Origin: VRUE01 sp963712595
GTDB taxonomy: Bacteria > Actinomycetota > Thermoleophilia > Solirubrobacterales > 70-9
NCBI GenBank assembly: GCA_963712595.1
Contig: CAVQIM010000004.1
Coordinates: forward strand, 372,001-436,000
Length of the DNA stretch: 64,000 nt
Direction: 5' to 3'
The translations under genes were made by a program, and so were the position numbers. The notes beneath the pieces were generated by a model. It saw nothing but the letters and a program-made list of their open reading frames with translations. It was not told the DNA's origin and did not search any database. Below are positions 44,596-51,632 of the stretch, piece by piece (position 1 is the stretch's first letter; each line of letters opens with the position of its first letter).

Positions 44596-44673
44596 TCTGC
44601 CGCGGCCCCTTGCGGCCGGCCTCACTCCCGACGTTGGATACGCTCGCCGCTCCCGCGACACGACTGGAGCCCG

Positions 44674-46050
44674 ATGAACAAGCCACTCAGCGGCGAAGAA
44701 GCCGCCAAGCTCTACGGCAACCGCTTCCTCACCGAGGACGCCCCGGACGGCCCGTTCCCGCCGAGTGGCATGTCCGCCCTCGACGCGATGCGCCTCGTCG
44801 ACGAGGAACTCGCGTTGGAGGGCGACCCCAACCGCAACCTGGCCACCTTCGTCACCACCTGGATGGAGCCCGAGGCCCAGCGGATCATCGGCGAGAACCT
44901 CTACCGCAACTTCATCGATCACGCCGAGTATCCGATCTCGGCCGAGGTCGAGCAGCGCTGCATCCGCATGCTCGCCGACCTCTACCACGCCCCCGGTGAG
45001 ACGACCGGCGCTCGCACCCAGGGCTCCTCTGAGGCGATCATGCTCGGCGCGCTCTCGCTGAAGTGGAAGTGGAAGCAGCGCCGCGAAGCCGAATCGAAGC
45101 CGACCGACAAGCCGAACCTGATCTTCGGCGGCGACGTGCACGTGGTCTGGGAGAAGTTCTGCCGCTACTTCGACGTCGAGCCGCGCATCGTCCCGCTGCA
45201 GGACGACAAATACGTGATCGGGCCGGAGGACGTGCAGCCCCACATCGACGAGAACACGATCGGCGTCGCCGCCGTGCTCGGCACCACCTTCACCGGCCAC
45301 GCCGACGACATCGTCGGGATCAACGAGCTCCTCGTCGGTCTCAAGGGCGACAAGGGACTCGACGTCCCGCTCCACATCGACGCCGCCAGCGGCGGCTTCG
45401 TCTGGCCTTTCCTCTACCCGGACTCCGAGTGGGACTTCCGGCTCGAGCAGGTGCGCTCGATCAACGTCTCCGGTCACAAGTTCGGCCTGGTCTACCCCGG
45501 CATCGGCTGGCTCGTCTTCCGGGAGAAGTCCGATCTGGCGGAGGACCTCGTCTTCTACGAGAACTACCTGGGGAAAACCGACGCGACCTTCACCCTCAAC
45601 TTCTCGACCGGCGCCTCAATGGTCCTTGCCCAGTACTACAACTTCGTCCGCTACGGGCGCGAGGGCTACGCCTACATCATGAAAGCGATGCAGCAGAACG
45701 CGCGCTCGCTGGCCGAGAGGCTGAAGGCGAACGGCAACTTCGAGCTGATCGGCGACGGCGAGGAGCAGCTGCCGCTGGTCGCCTTCAAGCTCGCCGGCGA
45801 GAAGAGCTACGACGAGTTCGACCTCTCCTGGCAGCTCTCCGCCGAGCGCGGCTGGATGCTCCCCGCCTACACGATGCCGCCCAACGCCGAAGACGTGAAG
45901 GTCCTGCGGGCGCTGGTCAAGCAGACCCTCAGCCGCGAGCAGATCGATCGGCTCGCATCCGATATAGACCTCGCCTGCGTGACCCTGGAGAAAAAGGGCG
46001 GGGCGCATCCCTCCGAGCGCAAGAAGATGAAGCAGAGCCCCGGTTACTGA
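44674..46050 (+). CDS. gadB: glutamate decarboxylase
   Basis: A 458-residue PLP enzyme converting glutamate to GABA with proton consumption. The family features are all present: FVTTWMEPEAQ near residue 68, QGSSEAIMLG (PLP phosphate region), HIDAASGGFVWPF (Asp pairing with the PLP nitrogen) and SGHKFGLVYPG with the Schiff-base Lys269. The C-terminal HPSERKKMK tail is also typical. No GABA antiporter gene is adjacent, so an acid-resistance role is not established here. The stop overlaps the 3' end of the convergent SET-domain gene by 7 bp. Confidence 0.95.
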   Translation: MNKPLSGEEAAKLYGNRFLTEDAPDGPFPPSGMSALDAMRLVDEELALEGDPNRNLATFVTTWMEPEAQRIIGENLYRNFIDHAEYPISAEVEQRCIRMLADLYHAPGETTGARTQGSSEAIMLGALSLKWKWKQRREAESKPTDKPNLIFGGDVHVVWEKFCRYFDVEPRIVPLQDDKYVIGPEDVQPHIDENTIGVAAVLGTTFTGHADDIVGINELLVGLKGDKGLDVPLHIDAASGGFVWPFLYPDSEWDFRLEQVRSINVSGHKFGLVYPGIGWLVFREKSDLAEDLVFYENYLGKTDATFTLNFSTGASMVLAQYYNFVRYGREGYAYIMKAMQQNARSLAERLKANGNFELIGDGEEQLPLVAFKLAGEKSYDEFDLSWQLSAERGWMLPAYTMPPNAEDVKVLRALVKQTLSREQIDRLASDIDLACVTLEKKGGAHPSERKKMKQSPGY

Positions 46051-46532
46051 CAGACGACTGCGCCAGCCAGTTCGCGATCGATCTCGAGCAGGTAGGGCGC
46101 GACAAGGCCGCGATAGGCGCCTTTGCGCTCCTCCGGGAGATCCTTCCAGCCGGTCACCGAGCCACGGCAGATATCCGCTCCGCAGAGGCAGCCGTCGGGA
46201 AAGTGCTCGATCGAGTAGTTGCGCATGGCGTAGTCGAAGGTGATCTCTTCGCCGTTGGAAATCGATTTGCGAGCTACGAAGTCGCAGGCTCCGGTGTCGT
46301 TCAGCTCAACCCCGCAGTTCGGGTTGCACGAGTGGTTCACCTTCGGGCCGAGGCCGCCATGCCGGGCCCACTTGGTGCGACTCACCTGGGTTGCGTGGGA
46401 GTCGTTGCGGGCGACCTCGCCTTCGAGCACCCCGACCATCACCGTCTCGCCCACCTGGAAGCCACGAGTCGCACGAACGCCACCGCCCTTGTTGCCTTCG
46501 GGAGTACACAGCTCATATCCGACAGGATCCAA
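46044..46532 (-). CDS. SET domain protein with post-SET cysteines
   Basis: A 162-residue protein. SET-domain signatures: the N-terminal GVRATRGFQVGETV strand, VNHSCNPNCGVE (the NHSC pseudoknot motif, about residues 65-76), and GEEITFDYAMRNY (ELxFDY-type motif, about 94-106). It ends with a post-SET-like cluster CLCGADICRG that would bind zinc with NHSC. This implies a protein lysine methyltransferase using SAM; the target is unknown. The start is TTG at 46532 with GAGAGG upstream. Bacterial SET proteins are uncommon and usually thought to be acquired from eukaryotes or to act on ribosomal or DNA-binding proteins (inference). Confidence 0.85.
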   Translation of the reverse strand: MDPVGYELCTPEGNKGGGVRATRGFQVGETVMVGVLEGEVARNDSHATQVSRTKWARHGGLGPKVNHSCNPNCGVELNDTGACDFVARKSISNGEEITFDYAMRNYSIEHFPDGCLCGADICRGSVTGWKDLPEERKGAYRGLVAPYLLEIDRELAGAVVCQ

Positions 46533-46620
46533 GGGGACCGCCTCTCAATTGTTTGAGCACAGCGAAAGCTGCGCTCGATGACTCTAGGCCATCGCCGTCG
46601 GGCGACTCCCGGGGCGGGGG

Positions 46621-46650
46621 TTGACCGCTCGGCGCATCCTGAGAGAGGAT
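46621..46650 (+). promoter_or_regulatory. promoter of the formate dehydrogenase gene
   Basis: TTGACC (46621-46626), 18-nt spacer, GAGGAT (46645-46650), then 6 nt to the GTG at 46657. The geometry is that of a leaderless sigma-70-type promoter. Confidence 0.5.
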
Positions 46651-46656
46651 GGGCCC

Positions 46657-47859
46657 GTGGCGAACGTCCTCTGCGTGCTCTATGACGATCCGGTCGACGG
46701 CTATCCGCCGTCCTACGCGCGCGACGAGGTGCCCACGATCGAGGGCTACCACGATGGCCAGAGCGCGCCCACGCCCGAGGCGATTGGGTTCAAGCCGGGC
46801 GAGCTGCTCGGCAGCGTCTCCGGGGAGCTGGGGCTGCGGGGGTTCCTGGAGGAGCGGGGCCACCGGCTGATCGTCACCTCCGACAAGGACGGGCCTGACT
46901 CGGTCTTCGAGCGCGAGCTGCCCGAGGCCGAGGTGGTCATCTCACAGCCTTTCTGGCCCGCCTACCTGACGGCCGAGCGGATCGCCAAGGCGCCCAAGCT
47001 GAAGCTGGCGCTGACGGCCGGCATCGGCTCCGACCACGTCGACCTGCAGGCGGCGATCGAGCGTGGCCTGACGGTCGCCGAGGTGACCTACTCCAACAGC
47101 ATCAGCGTCGCCGAGCACGTGGTGATGATGATCCTGGCACTGGTCCGCAACTACATCCCCTCCTACCAGGTGGTCGTCGAGGGCGGTTGGAACATCGCCG
47201 ATTGCGTTTCGCGCTCCTACGACCTGGAGGGGATGCAGGTAGGCACGGTCGCCGCCGGTCGCATCGGCTCGGCGGTCCTGCGGCGGTTGAAGCCATTCTA
47301 GGTCGGCCTTCACTACACCGATCGCCACCGCCTGCCGGCCGAGGTCGAGGAGGAGCTCGGGGTCACCTTTCACCCCACGGTCGAGTCGATGGTGGAGGTG
47401 TGCGACGTGGTCACGATCAACGCGCCGCTTCACCCCGAGACCGAGAACCTCTTCGACGCCGACCTGCTTGGCCGGATGAAGCGGGGCTCGTATCTGATCA
47501 ACACCGCGCGCGGCAAGATCTGCGACCGCGACGCGGTCGCGCGTGCCTGCGAGAGCGGTCAGCTGGCGGGCTACGCAGGCGACGTGTGGTTCCCCCAGCC
47601 CGCGCCCAGGGACCACCCGTGGCGCTCGATGCCCCATCACGGCATGACTCCGCACACTTCCGGCACCAGCCTCTCCGCCCAGGCCCGCTACGCGGCCGGG
47701 GCTCGCGAGATCCTCGAGTGCTGGTTCGACGGGCGCCCGATTCGCGAGGAATACCTGATCGTCGACGGCGGCACCCTGGCGGGCGCCGGGGCGCACTCCT
47801 ACAGCGAGGGCGACGCGACGGGGGGCTCAGAGGAGGCCGCCCGCTTCAAGAGCGGTTGA
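46657..47859 (+). pseudogene. fdh: NAD-dependent formate dehydrogenase interrupted by an amber codon
   Basis: Two collinear same-frame parts make a full-length formate dehydrogenase of about 400 residues. Part 1 (46657-47298) carries the N-terminal catalytic domain and the start of the NAD domain (NSISVAEHVVMM, GTVAAGRIG). Part 2 continues directly after TAG 47299-47301 with VGLHYTDRHRL, NTARGKICDRDAVARA (catalytic Arg), GMTPHTSGT (catalytic His) and the C-terminal GAHSYSEGDATGGSEEAA. The TAG (codon 215) sits where related enzymes have Asp in PFDV. No frameshift or other damage is seen, so this is a recent nonsense mutation, a sequencing error, or readthrough. It would oxidise formate to CO2, downstream of the neighbouring formaldehyde-type dehydrogenase. 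A separate start within part 2 (GTG or ATG near 47389) would not give an active enzyme. Confidence 0.88.
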
Positions 47860-47881
47860 CTCCGGGGGAGGGGCAAGGGAG

Positions 47882-48988
47882 ATGAAGATGCGCGCCGCGG
47901 TGCTCGAGGAGTTCGGGCAGCCGCTCGGGGTCCAGGGGGTCGAGCTCGCCGAGCCGCGAGCGGGGGAGGTGCTGGTTCGCCTCGCCGCCTGCGGCGTCTG
48001 CCACACAGATCTCTACACCGCCTCGGGCGCCGACCCGTCCGGCTACGCGCCGACCGTGCTCGGCCACGAGGGCGCCGGCGTCGTCGAGCGGGTCGGGCCC
48101 GACGTCGCCTCCCTCTCGCCGGGCGACCACGTCGTCACCCTCTTCTCGCCCCAGTGCGGCGAGTGCGTCCACTGCCTCGACCCGCGGACCAACCTCTGCC
48201 TGGCGATCCGCGAGCAGCAGAACAAGGGCTTCCTCCCCGACGGCACCACCCGCATCTCGCGCGAGGGCGACGGGATCCGCCATTTCATGGGCTGCTCGAC
48301 CTTCGCCGAATACACGGTGATGCCGGAGATCGCCCTGGCGAAGGTGAGCTCCGAGGCTCCGTTCGAGCACGCCTGCCTCTTCGCCTGCGGCCTCTCGACC
48401 GGCCTCGGTGCCGCGATCAACACCGCCGCCGTCAGGCCGGGCAGCACCTGCGTCGTCTTCGGGGCCGGCATGGTCGGGCTGGGGGCCGTCGCCGGCTGCC
48501 GGCTGCAGGGTGCCGAGCGCATCGTCTGCGTCGACCTCTCCGCCGACCGGCTCGAGCTGGCCCGCGGCCAGGGCGCGACCGACGTCCTCGAGGGCGGCGA
48601 GGGCGCGGTCGAGGCGATTCTCGAGATGACCGGCGGCTTCGGCGCCGATTACACCTTCGAGGCGACCGGCAACGTCGCCGTGATGCGCCAGGCGGTGGAA
48701 GCGGCGCGGATGGGGTGGGGCCTGTGCACCGTTGCCGGAGTGGCCGGCAAGGGGGAGACCCTCGACGTCGTCCCGCGCCTGCTGATTACCGGCCGCCGTA
48801 TCGCCGGCTCCTCCTTCGGCGGCGTCAAGGGCCGCGAACAGGTCCCCCTCCTGATCGACCGCTGCCTAGTCGGTGAGATCGACGTCGAGCCCTTCATCTC
48901 CCACCGCCTGACCCTCGACGAGGTCAACCGGGGGTTCGAGCTGATGGAGGCTCAGGACGGGATCCGCAGCGTTATCGAGTTCGCCTAG
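47882..48988 (+). CDS. zinc-dependent alcohol dehydrogenase, class III / formaldehyde dehydrogenase type
   Basis: A 368-residue medium-chain dehydrogenase. Catalytic zinc ligands: CGVCHTD (Cys about 39), GHEGAG (His/Glu) and the later Cys in LFACGLSTGLG. The structural-zinc lobe has four Cys in CGECVHCLDPRTNLC. The NAD motif is VFGAGMVGLGAV. It is close to class III enzymes that oxidise the thiol adduct of formaldehyde; the thiol in an actinobacterium is likely mycothiol or another cofactor (inference). It starts 22 bp after the formate dehydrogenase reading frame with GGGAG before ATG, so the two form a formaldehyde-to-CO2 pair. The second enzyme carries an amber codon. Confidence 0.9.
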   Translation: MKMRAAVLEEFGQPLGVQGVELAEPRAGEVLVRLAACGVCHTDLYTASGADPSGYAPTVLGHEGAGVVERVGPDVASLSPGDHVVTLFSPQCGECVHCLDPRTNLCLAIREQQNKGFLPDGTTRISREGDGIRHFMGCSTFAEYTVMPEIALAKVSSEAPFEHACLFACGLSTGLGAAINTAAVRPGSTCVVFGAGMVGLGAVAGCRLQGAERIVCVDLSADRLELARGQGATDVLEGGEGAVEAILEMTGGFGADYTFEATGNVAVMRQAVEAARMGWGLCTVAGVAGKGETLDVVPRLLITGRRIAGSSFGGVKGREQVPLLIDRCLVGEIDVEPFISHRLTLDEVNRGFELMEAQDGIRSVIEFA

Positions 48989-48992
48989 TCGT

Positions 48993-49011
48993 GTAGCAGT
49001 TCTGCTACGCT
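48993..49011. promoter_or_regulatory. operator and -10 box of toxin-antitoxin module 1
   Basis: GTAGCAG (48993-48999), 2-nt spacer, CTGCTAC (49002-49008): a perfect 7-bp inverted repeat that overlaps the TACGCT -10 box (49006-49011) located 7 nt before the GTG start. Antitoxin-mediated autorepression at this site is expected from family knowledge. Confidence 0.65.
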
Positions 49012-49018
49012 CCTGAGC

Positions 49019-49264
49019 GTGGAACGGATCCCCCAGCGCGAGCTCCGCAACGACGTCTCCGCCGTATTGCGGCGGGTGATGGCTGGTGAGCAGCTGCGCG
49101 TCACGGTTGCGGGGCGCGATGCGGCCGATCTCATTCCGATCGAGGATGCGCCCGCCTGGACCAGCGGGTCGCGGGCGCGGGAGCTGATCGCGTCGACCCA
49201 GGCCGATGCGGGATTGTCTGCCGAGCTGGACCAAGCGTTCCCGGACACGACCGAGCAGCTCTAG
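49019..49264 (+). CDS. Phd/YefM-type antitoxin (VapB role)
   Basis: An 81-residue antitoxin. The N-terminal DNA-binding fold is of Phd type: RIPQRELRNDVSAVLRRVMAGEQLRVTVAGRDAADLIPI. A disordered, acidic C-terminal tail (about 50-81) would wrap the toxin. It sits 15 bp before a PIN-domain toxin. The GTG start has no Shine-Dalgarno but follows a TACGCT box by 7 nt, so a leaderless mRNA is likely. Confidence 0.88.
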   Translation: MERIPQRELRNDVSAVLRRVMAGEQLRVTVAGRDAADLIPIEDAPAWTSGSRARELIASTQADAGLSAELDQAFPDTTEQL

Positions 49265-49279
49265 GCACTCGACTCCAGT

Positions 49280-49669
49280 TTGCAGGCGATCCTCGATACC
49301 TCGGTCTTCATTGCCCGCGAGGAGGAGCGCCCGCTCGCCGACCTTCCCGACGAAGTCGCGGTCAGCGTGGTGACCCTGTCGGAGCTTCGCCACGGTGTCC
49401 TCGCCGCGGATGGTCACGAGCGAATGGCACGTCGCTTGAGCACGTTGGAGGCGGCGCGACAGATCGCGAGGCCGCTCGCCATAGACCAGGCAGTCGGGGA
49501 CGAACTGGCCCGGTTGCGGGTTGCCCTCAAAGCGGTGGGGAGGTCGATGAAGCTGATGGACGCCTGGATCGCCGCAACGGCTATGGCTCACGGCGCTGCT
49601 GTCTGCACTCAGGATGCGGATTTCGATGCGGCCGCGGAGGCCGTTCGGCTCGAGATCGCACGAGTGTAG
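49280..49669 (+). CDS. vapC: PIN-domain toxin (VapC family)
   Basis: A 129-residue PIN-type RNase. The acidic active-site set is visible: Asp6 in ILDTSVFI, Glu in SELRHGV (about 36), Asp in KLMDAWIAATA (about 94) and a fourth Asp in CTQDADF. It cleaves RNA (often tRNA anticodon loops in VapC proteins) when free of antitoxin. TTG start. It is paired with the preceding antitoxin. A convergent DUF5996 gene ends 14 bp later. Confidence 0.9.
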   Translation: MQAILDTSVFIAREEERPLADLPDEVAVSVVTLSELRHGVLAADGHERMARRLSTLEAARQIARPLAIDQAVGDELARLRVALKAVGRSMKLMDAWIAATAMAHGAAVCTQDADFDAAAEAVRLEIARV

Positions 49670-49682
49670 TTTCGATCCGTCC

Positions 49683-50609
49683 CTACGCTACGGGCGGCGG
49701 CGCGCCTTCGGCGCTGGCGGCCAGGGTCTCGTCCCAGCCGCATACGAGGCAGGCGTGTTGGAAGGCGGAGCGGGCGAACTGGAGGGCGGTGGCATGGGGG
49801 TCCCCGCTTGCGCGTACGTCGTCCCAATCGAGGACGTACTCGCCCAGCCCGCCGTCCCAGCGGGCAGCTGCGGGAGTGAGGGCGGCGCCCTCGAATCCCG
49901 GGGGCGCGGGGTGGGCGTAGGCGTAGAACGCCGCCTTGCCGTAGCGGTTATCGCCGGGCCACCAGCCGACCGCGACCTCCTGGGAGTCCATCGAGTTGCG
50001 CATGATGAAGTCGTCCGAGGGGGGCTCGGCGGGTAGGCCCGAGAAGAGGCTGACGGCGAGGTCGAATGAGCCCCACCAGGCGTTGACCGGGGTGGAGCGG
50101 CCGCGGTAGGGCGCTCGGAAGGCCGCGAGGACGAGGGCCGCCCGGGTGGCGGCTGCGAAGTAGGCGGCGACCTGGTCCGGGTCGTAGCTGGCGTGCTCCT
50201 CGTCCTCGTCGAGCGGAACGCTCCACGACACCTCCTGCGGCTCGGGGTCGATCTCGACCGCCCCGGCGAGCTTGCCCGTCGCCTCGAGCAGGTCCCGGGT
50301 GACGCTGCCGACCGCGCGGTCCGGTGTGAGCGTGACCCTCGCGGCGCGACCGTCGCTGTGCTCGACCACCGCTTCGTGGGAGCGAAGGTCGAGGGCGACG
50401 ACGAAGGCGCCGGAGCCGTCGGGTGCCGGCAGCGGCGCCGTCTCCCAGCCCCGCGCGGTCAGGCGCAGCGCGGCGTGCTGGAGCTGCGGCTCGGCCGGCG
50501 CCAGGGTGGCGGCGAGCTTTCCCAGCACCTGCGTGTGAGCGTGCAGCGTGTCGCAGGTCTCGCGCCAGTCTTCGTAGGAAACGGAGGGCCAATGGCCAAC
50601 GGACGCCAT
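49683..50609 (-). CDS. DUF5996 family protein
   Basis: A 308-residue protein with family blocks: WPSVSYEDWRETCDTLHAHTQVLGKLA at the start, then a beta-rich middle (LTARGWETAPL, AFVVALDLRSHEAV). It continues with FRAPYRGRSTPVNAWWGSFDLAVSLFSG and ends GWWPGDNRYGKAAFYAYAHPAPPGFEGA with further conserved aromatic residues. No catalytic motif is evident; the function is unknown. A TACGGT box (minus strand, 50616-50621) ends 6 nt before the ATG, suggesting a leaderless mRNA. It separates two toxin-antitoxin modules. Confidence 0.85.
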   Translation of the reverse strand: MASVGHWPSVSYEDWRETCDTLHAHTQVLGKLAATLAPAEPQLQHAALRLTARGWETAPLPAPDGSGAFVVALDLRSHEAVVEHSDGRAARVTLTPDRAVGSVTRDLLEATGKLAGAVEIDPEPQEVSWSVPLDEDEEHASYDPDQVAAYFAAATRAALVLAAFRAPYRGRSTPVNAWWGSFDLAVSLFSGLPAEPPSDDFIMRNSMDSQEVAVGWWPGDNRYGKAAFYAYAHPAPPGFEGAALTPAAARWDGGLGEYVLDWDDVRASGDPHATALQFARSAFQHACLVCGWDETLAASAEGAPPPVA

Positions 50610-50636
50610 GGCTCAACCGTAGCGCCCTGGTTGCGG

Positions 50637-51050
50637 TCAGGTGCCGGGTGCCATCGTCCGCAGGCCGGCAAGACGCGCAACGGCGGCCTGGCGCTCGTCG
50701 TAGGAAACGAACGCCTCGATGGGATGGAGATCGATGGCAGACGCGACATGGACCGCGTCGAGAGCACGCAGCGCCGGCTCGGCGAGCGCACCGGCTCCTG
50801 TGAGCAGGGCGCGGTCGAGCGGGCGCAGCGCGAGCACGTCGACCAGTTCGCCAGTGCGCTCCAGCAATAGATCGAGCGGTAGTGCGGGGTCGTGGGAAAC
50901 CGCCCGCCGCACCGCGCGGGGGATCTCGGTCAGGACCAGCTCGCTGCTGACCAGGTCTGCGCCCTCGAGATATGCGCGAAGGGCACCCGACTCGGCCTCC
51001 TCGTGGACGAGCTTGACCAACGCCGAGGCGTCCGCGTAGAGGACTGCCAT
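50637..51050 (-). CDS. vapC: PIN-domain toxin (VapC family), module 2
   Basis: A 137-residue PIN-domain protein: Asp in LYADASALVKL (about residue 6), Glu in LVLTEIPRAV (about 42), Asp in RALDAVHVASA (about 97), and VSYDERQ near the end. Not closely similar to the toxin at 49280, so the two modules are not a recent duplication. It follows its antitoxin with a 3-bp gap on the same strand. Confidence 0.9.
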   Translation of the reverse strand: MAVLYADASALVKLVHEEAESGALRAYLEGADLVSSELVLTEIPRAVRRAVSHDPALPLDLLLERTGELVDVLALRPLDRALLTGAGALAEPALRALDAVHVASAIDLHPIEAFVSYDERQAAVARLAGLRTMAPGT

Positions 51051-51053
51051 GTC

Positions 51054-51326
51054 TCAGCGGTCGCCGCGGATGTCGTCGAGAGCGCGGCTCAACGCCTGCG
51101 GGTCTCCAGTCAGCTCCAGCGGCTTGGGCAACCCCGATCGCAGCGGACGCGACACCCGTCCCTCCGCGATCAACCTGTCCAGATCTGGGCCGGTGCTCGG
51201 TGCCGGCCCAAGCTCGGCCACGGGCCGGTTGCGATCGGTGACCACCAATCGCTCCCCCTGACTTACTCGCCGTAGGTAGACGCTCAGGTTCTGCCGTAGC
51301 TCCGCGATACCGACTGACTCGCTCAT
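51054..51326 (-). CDS. Phd/YefM-type antitoxin, module 2
   Basis: A 90-residue antitoxin. MSESVGIAELRQNLSVYLRRVSQGERLVVTDRNRPVAELGP is the classic prevent-host-death DNA-binding domain; the Pro/Asp-rich tail (about 45-90) should bind the toxin. The second of two ATGs (51326) is preferred because a TACTTT box on the minus strand ends 7 nt before it; the first ATG (51332) would leave only 1 nt. TCATGTACATGA (51323-51334), a perfect 12-bp palindrome, overlaps the start. Confidence 0.88.
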   Translation of the reverse strand: MSESVGIAELRQNLSVYLRRVSQGERLVVTDRNRPVAELGPAPSTGPDLDRLIAEGRVSRPLRSGLPKPLELTGDPQALSRALDDIRGDR

Positions 51327-51349
51327 GTACATGAAAGTAGCAGGTGCTA
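51323..51349. promoter_or_regulatory. operator region of toxin-antitoxin module 2
   Basis: TCATGTACATGA palindrome (51323-51334) over the start codons and TAGCA-GG-TGCTA (51338-51349) overlapping the minus-strand TACTTT -10 box (51334-51339). The TAGCA/TGCTA core also forms the operator of module 1. Confidence 0.55.
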
Positions 51350-51387
51350 AGTCCGGCTACGAGGACCCGCCGAGGCGCACAAAGAGC

Positions 51388-51624
51388 CTAGGCCTGCGCC
51401 AGCTCGCGGTCGATGATCGCGACGAGGGCGTCGCCGACTCCGTCGGCGGGGACGCCGGAGATCCGGGCGCCGGTCGCCACTCCGCGGACGTTTTCGGCTG
51501 CCCGCAGCGCGTGCCAGTGGGAGTCGAAGGACTCTCCGGAAGTGGCCACGGTGCGCCCGTCGGTGCCGAGCAGGCGCCAGCGCCACTTGCCGACCAGGTC
51601 TTCATATGCGTCGAATTGGGGCAT
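51388..51624 (-). CDS. DUF1508/YegP-like small protein
   Basis: A 78-residue protein. The pattern WRWRLLGTDGRTVATSGESFDSHWHALRAAENVRG is that of the DUF1508 repeat (about residues 12-48), a small beta-alpha module found singly or doubly; only one repeat is present. The function is unknown. GGAGACGAG precedes the ATG. It lies 8 bp after the FAD oxidoreductase gene on the same strand, so it is in the same operon. Confidence 0.78.
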   Translation of the reverse strand: MPQFDAYEDLVGKWRWRLLGTDGRTVATSGESFDSHWHALRAAENVRGVATGARISGVPADGVGDALVAIIDRELAQA

Positions 51625-51632
51625 CTCGTCTC

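Noticed and set aside
47240..47275. Loss of the first glycine of the NAD-binding motif (AAGRIG) as a second lesion in formate dehydrogenase
   Set aside because: From memory, Pseudomonas-type formate dehydrogenases carry the same GTVAAGRIG sequence, so this is normal; only the amber codon is abnormal.
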